Under the pieces are notes generated by a model, which saw nothing but the letters and a program-made list of their open reading frames with translations, made no database searches and was not told the origin of the DNA. Shown piece by piece: positions 52,924-62,233 of a stretch of DNA of 64,000 nt. Positions within the stretch are counted from its first letter, which is position 1. Each line of letters begins with the position of its first letter. A program made the position numbers and the translations under genes. Source of the DNA: Desulfosporosinus hippei DSM 8344 (GTDB lineage Bacteria > Bacillota > Desulfitobacteriia > Desulfitobacteriales > Desulfitobacteriaceae); the NCBI RefSeq assembly GCF_900100785.1, contig NZ_FNCP01000027.1, positions 1 through 64,000 of the forward strand, given 5' to 3'.

Positions 52924-54225
52924 ATGATCAAAAAAGCAGTTTCACTTGTTAAAGTAAAGGATGTTTATGAATCTCTTCAAGAATGTCTGAGATTGTGCGA
53001 TGGACTTGCTGGTCTAAATACGAATGATAAGATCCTAATTAAACCGAACATCGTCAGTTGGGACTTTGATTTGCCTTTTCCTCCTTACGGTGTCATTACC
53101 ACTAGTGCAGTGATGGGTGCTTTAGTTCGTATTTTGGCGGAGCATGGTTTTAATGATTTGACAATTGGTGAAGGTGCAGTTCTTACGTCAAAGCCGCAGG
53201 GAGATGCTGTTTATGACAGGATTGGATATAAAAAGTTACAAGAACGTTTCGGTGTTAAACTTGTGGACTTTAACCAAGCAGAATTTACAACTGTAGACTA
53301 CGGAGAAGGTTTAATACTTGATATGGCCAAATCTGCTTTGGAAGCAGACAAAATTATTAACGTACCGGTTTTAAAAACTCACAATATAGCAAAAGTGTCT
53401 TTGGGCATCAAAAATCTCAAAGGGTGCCTCAATAAGAAGTCAAAACAGACTTGTCATGGTGTGGGTGATAAGGAACTAAGCAGCATGTTTCCTCGAATTA
53501 TTGAAAAGTTACCCGTCGCCTTGACTATAATAGATGGCCTTTATACCTTAGAAAAAGGTCCCGGACCAACTGGAAAGGCGTTTAGAAAAGATCTCTTGAT
53601 AGCGTCTCGTGATCCTTTTGCTTGTGATCTTGTAGGGTCGGCTGTCTTAGGTTATGAAGCGAAGGAGGTGATCCATCTAACCAATTATGCCCAACGTCAC
53701 GGCTATAGTTTAGAACTGGCAGATTATGAGGTCAGAGGGGAAAGTGTTAAAGATCATCAGGAATATGTTGACTATGATTGGGAATGGTCAGAAAATGACA
53801 CCGGGCCCATCGGATTTCAAAAAAGGGGAATAACTGGACTGTCAATTCGCAAGTATGACAGCAGTTTGTGCACAGGCTGTTCAGTTCAGTACAATCCAAT
53901 GTTGATACTTTTAGGATCAGCCTTTAAGGGCGAGCCTTTCCCTAATGTAGAGCTAGTCAGCGGCAAGCAGAAGCTCGCCTCCAGCGGTTTTGACAAGACA
54001 GTTCTCTTTGGCAAGTGCGCTTGTCACTTGAATAAAGAGAATCCCAATATTAAGAAGGCTATCCCACTTTGGGGGTGTCCGCCTGATTTAGAAAAGTTCG
54101 TTGAGGCCTTGGATGAAGAGGGGATTAGGTGCGACTATAAAGAGTATGTGCGTTTTCGGCACTACTTAATAGGTCGTTACAAAGAGGCGGATGGTTTTAA
54201 AATTGGGGATTGGTCAATTGAATAA
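52924..54225 (+). CDS. DUF362 domain protein with cysteine-rich C terminus, copy 2
   Basis: A 433-residue paralog of the protein at 20171 and of exactly the same length. KILIKPNIVSWD, TIGEGA, NVPVLKTHNIAKVSLGIKNLKGCLN and the C-terminal CTGCSVQ, KCACHLN and WGCPPDL are kept, so all the likely cluster ligands are present in both. I chose the ATG at 52924 with AAGGAGAAGG upstream over the ATG at 52873. Conservation of both copies next to hbd or acyl-CoA dehydrogenase genes suggests a real part in the pathway, perhaps as electron carrier. The reaction is unknown. Confidence 0.8.
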   Translation: MIKKAVSLVKVKDVYESLQECLRLCDGLAGLNTNDKILIKPNIVSWDFDLPFPPYGVITTSAVMGALVRILAEHGFNDLTIGEGAVLTSKPQGDAVYDRIGYKKLQERFGVKLVDFNQAEFTTVDYGEGLILDMAKSALEADKIINVPVLKTHNIAKVSLGIKNLKGCLNKKSKQTCHGVGDKELSSMFPRIIEKLPVALTIIDGLYTLEKGPGPTGKAFRKDLLIASRDPFACDLVGSAVLGYEAKEVIHLTNYAQRHGYSLELADYEVRGESVKDHQEYVDYDWEWSENDTGPIGFQKRGITGLSIRKYDSSLCTGCSVQYNPMLILLGSAFKGEPFPNVELVSGKQKLASSGFDKTVLFGKCACHLNKENPNIKKAIPLWGCPPDLEKFVEALDEEGIRCDYKEYVRFRHYLIGRYKEADGFKIGDWSIE

Positions 54226-54290
54226 TTATGAAACCATTAAATAGGAGGTAAAAAGTACCAGGAAACTCAAGAAATGAGAGGAGGATTTAA

Positions 54291-56678
54291 ATGCAGATTC
54301 ATAAAGTTGCGGTAATAGGATCAGGTGTTATGGGAAGTACAATTGCAGCACTTTTGGCTAATGCCGGGATTCCAAGCCTGTTACTGGATATTGTACCATC
54401 TAAGCTTTCAGCAAAGGAAGAGGCTGCAGGATTGACCCTTGAAGACCCTAAGGTTCGAAATAGCATTGCCGAAGGGAATAAAGGCAAGCTGATAAAAATG
54501 AATCCCGCTCCACTTTTAGTGCCAGAGTTTGCAGATCGTATAGAGGTAGGAAACTTGAGCGATGATTTAGGACGCTTAAATGAAGTAGATTGGGTCATTG
54601 AAGTTGTGGTCGAGCGCCTCGATATAAAGATTGATCTATTCCAAAAGATTGCTGAGATTGTTCGGCCGGGGACTATTGTTAGTTCAAATACTTCAGGGAT
54701 TTCCCTAAAAGCAATGGTTGAGGGGCTGCCAGCGAGCTTTACTAATTATTTCTTGGGAACCCATTTCTTTAATCCGCCACGTTATATGAAACTACTGGAG
54801 ATCATACCTGGCCCCAATACTGATCCTGAGGTTGTCAAATTCGTTGTCGAGTTTGGAGAACGTGTCTTAGGCAAAGGAGTGGTTATGTGCAAGGATACCC
54901 CTAACTTTATTGCCAATCGGATCGGTGCTATAGGTTCACCGGTAATACTTAAGGAAATGCTCCGAACAGGATTAACTGTAGAGGAAGTCGATGCCTTAAC
55001 TGGACCGGTTATGGGTCGTCCAAAGAGTGCCTCATTCCGCACCATAGACCTTGTTGGGTTGGATACCTTTATTCATTCAAACAATAATGTTGCTGAAGGC
55101 GTGCCTGGCGAAAAAGACAGTTTCATACTGCCGGAGTTTATTCATACTATGTTGAAAAATGGTTGGTTAGGGGATAAGACCAAGCAGGGTTTTTACAAAA
55201 AGACTAAAGGGCCACAAGGTAAAGTCATCGAAGTCTTGGACATTAATACTTTGACCTATGGCCCACAGAAGAAGGTTCAATTTGCTTCCTTAGAAAAGGC
55301 AAAACAGGCTAAAGGGTTGCAGGAAAAGCTTCGTACCTTAGTTAATGGTGACGATGTGGGAGCAGAGTTTGCTTGGAATGTGTTGAAAGCATCCCTGCTT
55401 TATGCTGCTACCATCGTCAAGGATATTGCCGAGGATATTACTGCCATCGATCAAGCCATGAGGTGGGGTTATAACTGGGAAATGGGTCCCTTTGAATTGT
55501 GGGATGCCTTGGGAGTTAAAGCAATTGCTGATCGTATCCTAGCCGAAGGCGGCACCATTCCACCCCTTGTGGAAGAACTACTTTCTAAAGGATATACAAG
55601 TTTCTATCAAAAGACTGAAGACGGACAGACAGCCTATTATGGGGATGGGAATTATCATCAAAAAACCGTAAGCCCTTATGCCTTTTCCTTTAAGCAAGCT
55701 CATAAAGCTTGTAAGGTTATTATGGGGAACGCCGGAGCAAGCTTAATTGATCTTGAAGATGGAGTCGCTTGCTTAGAATTTCACTCCCCTAACAATTCTA
55801 TTGGTGAAGATATCGTAACCATGATCCAAAAATCACTTCAAGAAGTTGAAAAGAATTACCTGGGTATGGTTATCGGAAATCAAGGAAAGAACTTCTGCGT
55901 GGGTGCAAACCTGATGCTCATTCTAATGGAAGCGGAAGAAGAGAATTGGGATCAAATTGACTTAATGATTCGTGCTTTACAGGATCAGACGATGGCTTTG
56001 AAATATGCTAAGAAACCTGTTGTTGCGGCTCCTTTTGGCATGACACTTGGTGGCGGCGCAGAAATTTGCTTGCATACTCACGCTATTCAAGCCTCTTCAG
56101 AAACCTATATGGGACTCGTGGAAATGGGGGTTGGCTTAATCCCCGGCGGCGGTGGGACCAAAGAAATGGCTGTAAGAGCAATGGAAGGTATTCTTCCTGG
56201 TATTCAAGTGGCGCCAGATTATTTCTTTGCTAAGCGGTTTGAAGCAATTGCTATGGCCCAAGTTTCAACAAGTGCCGAAAAAGCCCGGCAGCTGGGTTAC
56301 TTGCGTGATCATGATCGTTATAGCATGAATTCTGAACATATCATTTTAGATGCTAAGGCCCGAGTGATTGATTTGGCACGAAACTTCAGGCCGAATCTGC
56401 CGAAGAAGGTTAAAATTGCTGGTTCCGGTGTTCGTGGTACTTTGGAACTGGGCTTATATGGCATGCGCCAAGGAAACTATATCTCGGATTATGACCAACA
56501 TATGGGTGAAAAACTTGCTTATGCTATGACCGGTGGGGATCGACCTGCGGGAATGCTCGTTGATGAGCAATATCTCTTGGATCTTGAACGAGAAGCCTTT
56601 ATGAGCTTACTAGGCGAAGCGAAGACTCAAGATCGTATTCGTCATATGCTCGCCAAAGGCAAGCCATTACGGAATTAG
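54291..56678 (+). CDS. fadN: FadN-type bifunctional beta-oxidation protein, copy 2
   Basis: A 795-residue paralog of the protein at 29659, with the same length and domain order: dehydrogenase with GSGVMGSTIAA and GTHFFNPPRYMKLLEI, then hydratase with NFCVGANL and GGGAEICLHT. It has GAGGAGGATTTAA upstream. Unlike in the first cluster, no TetR gene precedes it. fadA follows 11 bases later. Confidence 0.93.
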   Translation: MQIHKVAVIGSGVMGSTIAALLANAGIPSLLLDIVPSKLSAKEEAAGLTLEDPKVRNSIAEGNKGKLIKMNPAPLLVPEFADRIEVGNLSDDLGRLNEVDWVIEVVVERLDIKIDLFQKIAEIVRPGTIVSSNTSGISLKAMVEGLPASFTNYFLGTHFFNPPRYMKLLEIIPGPNTDPEVVKFVVEFGERVLGKGVVMCKDTPNFIANRIGAIGSPVILKEMLRTGLTVEEVDALTGPVMGRPKSASFRTIDLVGLDTFIHSNNNVAEGVPGEKDSFILPEFIHTMLKNGWLGDKTKQGFYKKTKGPQGKVIEVLDINTLTYGPQKKVQFASLEKAKQAKGLQEKLRTLVNGDDVGAEFAWNVLKASLLYAATIVKDIAEDITAIDQAMRWGYNWEMGPFELWDALGVKAIADRILAEGGTIPPLVEELLSKGYTSFYQKTEDGQTAYYGDGNYHQKTVSPYAFSFKQAHKACKVIMGNAGASLIDLEDGVACLEFHSPNNSIGEDIVTMIQKSLQEVEKNYLGMVIGNQGKNFCVGANLMLILMEAEEENWDQIDLMIRALQDQTMALKYAKKPVVAAPFGMTLGGGAEICLHTHAIQASSETYMGLVEMGVGLIPGGGGTKEMAVRAMEGILPGIQVAPDYFFAKRFEAIAMAQVSTSAEKARQLGYLRDHDRYSMNSEHIILDAKARVIDLARNFRPNLPKKVKIAGSGVRGTLELGLYGMRQGNYISDYDQHMGEKLAYAMTGGDRPAGMLVDEQYLLDLEREAFMSLLGEAKTQDRIRHMLAKGKPLRN

Positions 56679-56689
56679 GGGGGAGAAGA

Positions 56690-57847
56690 ATGCAAGAAGC
56701 CTTTATTGTACAAGCTAAACGAACTGCTATTGCAAAATCGGGGAAAGGATCCTTGGCCCAAGTCAGACCCGACGATTTAGGCGCTTATGTTATCCAAGAC
56801 ATCCTTAAAAGTGTTCCGGCTCTTGACACCAAAGACATTGAAGACCTTGTTATTGGTTGTTCCTTTCCCGAAGCAGAACAGGGAATGAACGTTGCCAGGA
56901 TTATGGCTTTGCGCACAGGTCTCCCAATTGATGTGTGCGGAGTAACGATTAATCGCTTTTGCTCATCAGGGCTGCAGGCTATTTCCATGGCAGCAGACCG
57001 AATTCGTTTGGGTGAAGCAGATGTTATGATTGGCGGAGGGATTGAGAGCATGTCGATGGTTCCCATGGGTGGCGCCAAACCTGCTCCGAATCCATATATG
57101 CTTGTAAACTGCCCTGAAGCATATATTTCCATGGGCATTACTGCTGAGAATGTAGCGGTAAGGTATGAAGTGAGCCGTGAACAACAAGATGAGTTTGCCG
57201 CCGGAAGCCATAAGAAAGCCTGGGCTGCTCAAACCAGTGGGCGCTTTGATGATGAGATTGTGCCTGTTCCATTGCCAACATGGGGAAAACCGGGAGAAAA
57301 ATGGTTTGGCAAAGATGAGGGGATACGCTCGGAAACCACGGTTGAGTCTTTGGCAAAATTAAGACCTGCTTTCAAGGCCGGTGGCTCAGTCACGGCTGGA
57401 AATTCTTCTCAGACCAGTGATGGAGCGGCAATGACTCTTTTAATGTCGGAACAGAAAGTTAAGGATTTAGGCATAACCCCTTTGGCTGTCTGGCGTGGAT
57501 TTGCCATGGCAGGTGTGGAACCGGAGCTTATGGGTATTGGCCCGATTAAGGCTATTCCTAAAGTTCTAAAACAAGTTGGTTTGACCTTGGATCAAATTGA
57601 TTTGTTCGAACTGAATGAAGCTTTTGCGTCTCAATCACTGGCAATCTTAAAGACTCTGGGGATAGACCCAGCAAAAGTAAATGTCAATGGAGGGGCGATT
57701 GCTTTTGGGCATCCCCTCGGTTGTACTGGTGCTAAGCTTACCGCAACGCTGTTAAGTGAAATGACTAAGCGGAAGCTGAAATATGGTATGGTGACCATGT
57801 GTATCGGTGGCGGCATGGGGGCTGCGGGGGTTTACGAGTTACTATAG
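56690..57847 (+). CDS. fadA: 3-ketoacyl-CoA thiolase FadA, copy 2
   Basis: A 385-residue paralog of the thiolase at 32058. [12 protein letters not shown] (C91), [25 protein letters not shown] and CIGGGMG are all kept. Nucleotide similarity with the first copy is high, especially at the 3' end, and the same palindromic element follows both genes. It closes the second cluster's main operon. Confidence 0.93.
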   Translation: MQEAFIVQAKRTAIAKSGKGSLAQVRPDDLGAYVIQDILKSVPALDTKDIEDLVIGCSFPEAEQGMNVARIMALRTGLPIDVCGVTINRFCSSGLQAISMAADRIRLGEADVMIGGGIESMSMVPMGGAKPAPNPYMLVNCPEAYISMGITAENVAVRYEVSREQQDEFAAGSHKKAWAAQTSGRFDDEIVPVPLPTWGKPGEKWFGKDEGIRSETTVESLAKLRPAFKAGGSVTAGNSSQTSDGAAMTLLMSEQKVKDLGITPLAVWRGFAMAGVEPELMGIGPIKAIPKVLKQVGLTLDQIDLFELNEAFASQSLAILKTLGIDPAKVNVNGGAIAFGHPLGCTGAKLTATLLSEMTKRKLKYGMVTMCIGGGMGAAGVYELL

Positions 57848-58221
57848 GGTCTGTGTGAAAGTAAGGGGCCAATTGGGGTCTTGTGAAAGTAAGGGGCAAA
57901 ATTGCCCTGTTCACACACGTTACGTTCACTGGCTCGTTGGATGCTGAAGGAATTGCGCCAACCTCTGGGGCGCTCGCAGGAGTGAACCTGGGCGCAATTG
58001 GCCTTCAGCATCGGTGCTCGCTGTAGCGTGAACTTCACTAAAGTGTTCACTGTGCAATTGGCCCCTTAATTTCTTAGAGGAGATATTTTTTTTGAACAAA
58101 TATATCAGAAAATTCTATAAATTATTTGTTTCATAGCATTATTATTTAAATTAAGCCTTAATTAAGTGATTACCCAAAATATTTCTAAGGATGAACAAAG
58201 AAATTTAAGGAGGTAGTCAGC
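57848..58221. other. Gene-free stretch with the palindromic element
   Basis: 374 bases between fadA copy 2 and ligase 2. It holds a truncated left end (about 57857-57876), one complete element (57885-58073) and an A+T-rich stretch of about 140 bases with no clear promoter. Confidence 0.65.
57885..58073. repeat. Palindromic element, copy 3 (189 bp)
   Basis: Same family as 33224-33410 and 33445-33631. The left end GAAAGTAAGGGGCAAAATTG and the right end GCAATTGGCCCCTTAATTTC are inverted repeats. The inner palindrome GATGCTGAAGGAATTGC/GCAATTGGCCTTCAGCATC pairs better than in the other copies. It is preceded by a truncated left end, a mirror of the remnants after copy 2. Confidence 0.75.
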
Positions 58222-59871
58222 ATGGGTGAACGTATGCGCAAAGAGTGGCCTGGTGATTTAGACCCTAAGTTAAACTATTCCAAGGGTCAGAAACCTTTAC
58301 ACGAGTATTTGAGAGATAATGCCCGCATGAACCCTGAGAAGGTTGCTATCATTTGGTATGGGCGGGAGATTACTTATAAGGAATTAGATGATCTTAGCGA
58401 GGGGTTTGCGACTTATTTATCAAAATCCGGAGTTAAGAAAGGGGAGAATGTTGCTCTTTTTCTTTCTAATAGTCCTCAGTACTTCATTGCGCACTACGGT
58501 ATCCAGAAAATCGGGGCGGTTGTTGGCCCTTGCAGTCCATTATTTAAGGAGTGGGAGTTGGAGTATCAATTAAATGATATGCAGGCCAAGGTGATTGTTG
58601 CTGTTGACAGCGTATATGATGTTATAGCAAAGGTTCAATCCAAGACTAAAATCGAGCAAATCATTCTTACCAGTTATAGTGATTTTCTCCCTGAGAAACC
58701 GACGCTAAATGTCCCGGAAGAGTTTTCTCAACCTAAACCAGTCATATCAGGAGTTCGTGATATGCTGACGGTTATTAAAAGCGTGGAAGCTTTAAATTCT
58801 GTCGTAGAAATTGATATGGAAGATGTTAGTCTGTTAATTTATACTTCTGGCACGACTGGTAAGCCAAAAGGAGCCATGCTTACGTATAAAAATACACTCT
58901 TTAAGGCCGCTGCAGTGTCTCAAAGCAGCTCAATTATGGCGGAAGATGTCCTACTGACGGTGGTACCCCTTTATCATATCGCGGGAATGTTACTGGGGGT
59001 CAACTGCCCTATATATGCAAATGCCAGCATCGTGCTCCTATATCGATTTGACCCAATTGCTGTTTTACAAGCAATTGATTTGTATAAATGTACTTGGTGG
59101 TATAGTGTAGCCCCAATGAATATTGCGGTAATGCAGGTGAAGAATGCCGGAGTGTATGATTTCTCTTCGCTGAAAACATGTCGAGCTACAAGCTTCGGAA
59201 TTACCCTAAATCAGGAGATCGCACAGAAGTGGGCTGAGTTTACCGGAGGATGTGGACTATGCGAAGGAGCCTATGGTTTAAGCGAAACTCACACTGCCGA
59301 TACATTTATGCCATCTAAAGCGGTAAAGTGGGGAACTCAAGGGATTCCAAACTATGAAACCAAGATAAAAATTATTGATCCGGAAACCGGCAAGGAAAGA
59401 CCATCAGGAGAAATGGGGGAGATAGTCATCTCTAACCCAGGTGTATTTAAGGGCTATTGGAATAAGCCTGAAGAAACAACTCAGACCTTGAGTAATGGAT
59501 GGGTAAACACCGGAGATATGGGGATATTAGATGAAGACAATTATCTTACCTTTTGTGGGCGGTTCAAAGAAATGATCAAGGTAAGTGGATATAGTGTGTT
59601 TCCTGAAGAAGTTGAAGCTATGTTAATCAGATATGAAGGGATTGTCCAAGTAGCTGTTACTGGAATTTCTGATGCTCAAAAAGGAGAAGTTGTCAAAGTT
59701 TATGTGGTAGTTAAACCTGACCAGCGTGCAAATATTACCGCTGAAAAAATTATTGAGTGGGCAAAACAAAAAATGGCACCCTATAAGGTGCCCCGACTCG
59801 TAGAATTTAGAGAATCCCTGCCGGCTACAGGAGCAGGAAAAGTCTTGCGGAGACTGTTAAAAGATGAGTAG
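58222..59871 (+). CDS. Acyl-CoA synthetase (AMP-forming) 2
   Basis: A 549-residue AMP-binding ligase. IYTSGTTGKPKGAMLTYKN (about 212-230) is the phosphate loop, GAYGLSETHTADTF the second motif, WVNTGDMGILDEDNYLTFCGR the hinge, and GAGKVLRRLL near the end carries the catalytic lysine. It is only distantly similar to ligase 1, so the two probably act on different acids. AAGGAGG precedes the ATG. It follows the repeats of the second cluster and may share its transcript. Confidence 0.9.
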   Translation: MGERMRKEWPGDLDPKLNYSKGQKPLHEYLRDNARMNPEKVAIIWYGREITYKELDDLSEGFATYLSKSGVKKGENVALFLSNSPQYFIAHYGIQKIGAVVGPCSPLFKEWELEYQLNDMQAKVIVAVDSVYDVIAKVQSKTKIEQIILTSYSDFLPEKPTLNVPEEFSQPKPVISGVRDMLTVIKSVEALNSVVEIDMEDVSLLIYTSGTTGKPKGAMLTYKNTLFKAAAVSQSSSIMAEDVLLTVVPLYHIAGMLLGVNCPIYANASIVLLYRFDPIAVLQAIDLYKCTWWYSVAPMNIAVMQVKNAGVYDFSSLKTCRATSFGITLNQEIAQKWAEFTGGCGLCEGAYGLSETHTADTFMPSKAVKWGTQGIPNYETKIKIIDPETGKERPSGEMGEIVISNPGVFKGYWNKPEETTQTLSNGWVNTGDMGILDEDNYLTFCGRFKEMIKVSGYSVFPEEVEAMLIRYEGIVQVAVTGISDAQKGEVVKVYVVVKPDQRANITAEKIIEWAKQKMAPYKVPRLVEFRESLPATGAGKVLRRLLKDE

Positions 59872-59909
59872 TCTGATTTTGAACACTTCCCTGGAAAAAA
59901 ACGCAAAAT

Positions 59910-59940
59910 ACACCGAACACCCTTCAAGGGTGTCCGGTGT
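59910..59940. terminator. Hairpin after ligase 2
   Basis: ACACCG-ACACCCTT pairs with AAGGGTGT-CGGTGT (59910-59940) with one internal mismatch. The A run on its left (T run on the minus strand) makes it a better terminator for leftward transcription. Confidence 0.65.
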
Positions 59941-60022
59941 AGGGATGTAGATTGCCCACTAAATCTCTTATACACACGAGTTTGATCGTTTTTACTGGTT
60001 CCGATCCTATTTCACACACATC

Positions 60023-60069
60023 AAAAAACACCTCTACCGTATAGTATAATTATACCATTGGATAGAGGT
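60023..60069 (-). terminator. Terminator of the CWB2 gene
   Basis: On the minus strand ACCTCTA (60069-60063) pairs with TAGAGGT (60036-60030), with TATAATTATA inside, followed by GTTTTTT. It lies 24 bases past the stop codon. Confidence 0.75.
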
Positions 60070-60092
60070 ATTTCTGCTTTTGTCTATATACC

Positions 60093-61700
60093 TTAATAAT
60101 ACATGAAAAACGCCATGCCATCAGTGTTTTGCCCTGGATCACCAGTAGTGCTGCGCACATGGTAAACTTGACCACCGAATGATCTCGATTGATTATCAAC
60201 GATATAAGCATAATCATAGTTTCCGGGATTAACCCAACCCATAAATGTATAAGTGTGGGAGTATCCTTTAGTGAAAACAATATCACCTGGCTTTAGATTG
60301 CCAATGTCCGTATCTTTTTTAAAACCTAGTTTTGAGAGCAAATTACTAAATTGAATGGTATTAGCCATAGAATTGCTAATATTAAAGCCTATTCTTCTCA
60401 AGGCTTCAGCTTGAAAATAAACACAGTTATTGGTGGTTATTCCGCCATGAAGTGCTAAAGCCCTGTTGTGAACAGATACCTGATTATCTAAATTCAGCAT
60501 ATAGTAATACAGATTATATTCTACGGATGAATGAAAACTGCTATAAGGATAGTTATATTTGTAAGTGTTAATGTTGAACCAATAGTTTTTATTAGGTAAC
60601 AGATTGACAGGTAAGCCGCCAAAATTCAACCTAGAGTCAACCTTGGTGATATTAAATAGCGGCGATTGGCTTTTGCCATTTAACAGGTTAACCACATTAT
60701 TAATGACTTCATCAGGTACAACTACCGACCCGCCCAGAGCGGTAACGTTTGGGGTTGCACCATTTTTATAGAGCTGTGATAAATACATAGCAATACTATC
60801 AGGTACCAATGGTGTGGAGGGGTCAATTAGTAGAATGGGGTCGCCATTTAAAGCCGCTAGTACTGTACCTGATAAGGCATCAGGATAGTTTAATCCTGAC
60901 GCAACGTAGATTGTCTTTGGGTTCGTAGCTAATTGGCCATATGCTAATGAAGCTGTATCGAATCTAGTTTGTCCTGCGAATCGTGTGATTTTTGAATTAG
61001 GGGAAATCGATTTAATCTCATTTTCCACGGAGACTGATACAACCGCAGTTCCGCCAGCGATATAAATGTTCTTTGGTTCATTGTTTGTTAGGTATTCTTG
61101 TGCCCCTTTTGGTAAGCCATTGGTTTGCGTCAATAGAATAGGTGAATTGGTTTGACTAGCAAAACTGGAAATAGCTAACGCATCGGGGAAATTTTGACCG
61201 CTGGCTATATAAACAGTATCACTCGTCGAGTTTAACTCGTTTACAATTAACTCATTTGTGTCGTACAGGTCTGAGCCACCCAGTCGTTTTATTTGATAAC
61301 CTTGACTAGAAAGCACGCTATCAAAATCGCTCCCTATTGCGCTAGTACCGCCGGTTATATATACCGTGCCTTGCGGTTGCAGATGGGCTTGAATATAATC
61401 TAGGGCTGCTTTAGATGTTTGGGTATTACGATCAACCAATAAGATTGGAGCACTTAATTCATGGGCTAAGACACTGGCTGACAAAGCATCGGGAAAATCA
61501 TTGCCGGAAGCCAGTACAACATTGCTAACCGTTTGATTAGAAAACTGATTCGCGATGGCAGTTGAAGTTTCGTATCGATCTGAACCAGAAAGGCGAGGAT
61601 TAATGCTGATACTAGCCAGAGATAAAGTTGCTGTTGTTGCGATAAAAGTTGCCACTAATATGGGTACAATAGCTAAACTAATAAATTTACGATGCTTCAT
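60093..61700 (-). CDS. Secreted CWB2 cell-wall-binding protein with C-terminal amidase-like domain
   Basis: A 535-residue exported protein. A signal peptide is clear (residues 1-30: MKHRKFIS, then a hydrophobic stretch ending LSLAS). Three CWB2 (cell wall binding repeat 2) modules follow, about 35-125, 130-225 and 230-325, each with the RLSGSDRYET- or RFAGQTRFDT-type start and an ASGNDFPDALS-type middle. They attach the protein to wall polymers. The C-terminal 150 residues have NNCVYFQAEALRRIG and GDIVFTKGYSHTYTFMGW, the Cys and His of a papain-like amidase or CHAP-type hydrolase. GGAGG precedes the ATG. It may modify the cell wall; the exact bond cut is unknown. Confidence 0.88.
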   Translation of the reverse strand: MKHRKFISLAIVPILVATFIATTATLSLASISINPRLSGSDRYETSTAIANQFSNQTVSNVVLASGNDFPDALSASVLAHELSAPILLVDRNTQTSKAALDYIQAHLQPQGTVYITGGTSAIGSDFDSVLSSQGYQIKRLGGSDLYDTNELIVNELNSTSDTVYIASGQNFPDALAISSFASQTNSPILLTQTNGLPKGAQEYLTNNEPKNIYIAGGTAVVSVSVENEIKSISPNSKITRFAGQTRFDTASLAYGQLATNPKTIYVASGLNYPDALSGTVLAALNGDPILLIDPSTPLVPDSIAMYLSQLYKNGATPNVTALGGSVVVPDEVINNVVNLLNGKSQSPLFNITKVDSRLNFGGLPVNLLPNKNYWFNINTYKYNYPYSSFHSSVEYNLYYYMLNLDNQVSVHNRALALHGGITTNNCVYFQAEALRRIGFNISNSMANTIQFSNLLSKLGFKKDTDIGNLKPGDIVFTKGYSHTYTFMGWVNPGNYDYAYIVDNQSRSFGGQVYHVRSTTGDPGQNTDGMAFFMYY

Positions 61701-62128
61701 CTCGGCCTCCTTTTTTCTTTAGTACATCGATGAAGTGCTTCAATGTGAAATTATTTGCCCTTTTTCGCACAGGGTTCTTCAAGTTTACCATAAACTTGGA
61801 CGTTTCTAACCTCGTAATTTTTTCCATCCTATCGGCATTATAAGAGAATAAAAATGCCAAAAGTCATTGACTTGTCTTTTTAACTTCTTGGCAAAGCAAA
61901 ATAACCTAGCAGGGATTTTATCCTGGCTAGGCTATAAGAAGTTCACGCTATAATTGATTTTCTATAATCTATTTGAATAGTTAAGACATGGAAAAGGGAA
62001 ACTATACAATCGATTCGTAAAGTATACAGGATTCTTTGCTGATTTTATGGTCAATCCATGTTATAAACGGTTGAATCGTAAGGGTTCTTATGTTAAGTTT
62101 AAACAAACACACAAAGATGAATAATGTA

Positions 62129-62142
62129 GAGCAAAGGCGCTC
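62129..62142 (+). promoter_or_regulatory. ANTAR-target-like hairpin in the gltB leader
   Basis: GAGC-AAAGGC-GCTC: a 4-bp stem with a six-base loop that has A at position 1 and G at position 4, as in RNA targets of ANTAR antiterminators. Its right arm is also the left arm of the terminator that follows, so the two structures exclude each other. The usual upstream partner hairpin was not found. Confidence 0.5.
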
Positions 62143-62195
62143 AAAGAGAAAATTGTACTTCGGGTTGAGGTACATTCTTTTAGAGTCGCTTTTTT
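62137..62195 (+). terminator. Leader terminator upstream of gltB
   Basis: GCGCTC-AAAGA near 62137 pairs with TCTTTTAGAGTCGC (62176-62189) around an inner stem TGTAC/GTACA, followed by six T (62190-62195). It lies 39 bases before the gltB start, as expected for an attenuator. Confidence 0.65.
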
Positions 62196-62233
62196 GCTTT
62201 ATATATTTAAATTCGCAACGAAGGGTGAGTAAT

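Larger units (their letters stand above)
61701..62233. other. Divergent region between the CWB2 gene and gltB
   Basis: 533 bases. On the minus strand it has a TATAAT (61842-61837) about 140 bases before the CWB2 start and a small hairpin (61780-61798). On the plus strand it has the gltB leader with the ANTAR-like hairpin and terminator (62129-62195). A further hairpin lies at 61915-61931. Confidence 0.5.

Noticed and set aside
61701-61840. Cyclic di-GMP riboswitch in the leader of the CWB2 gene
   Set aside because: The leader has small hairpins and a CTGTGCG segment, but the conserved GEMM core sequences are not present.
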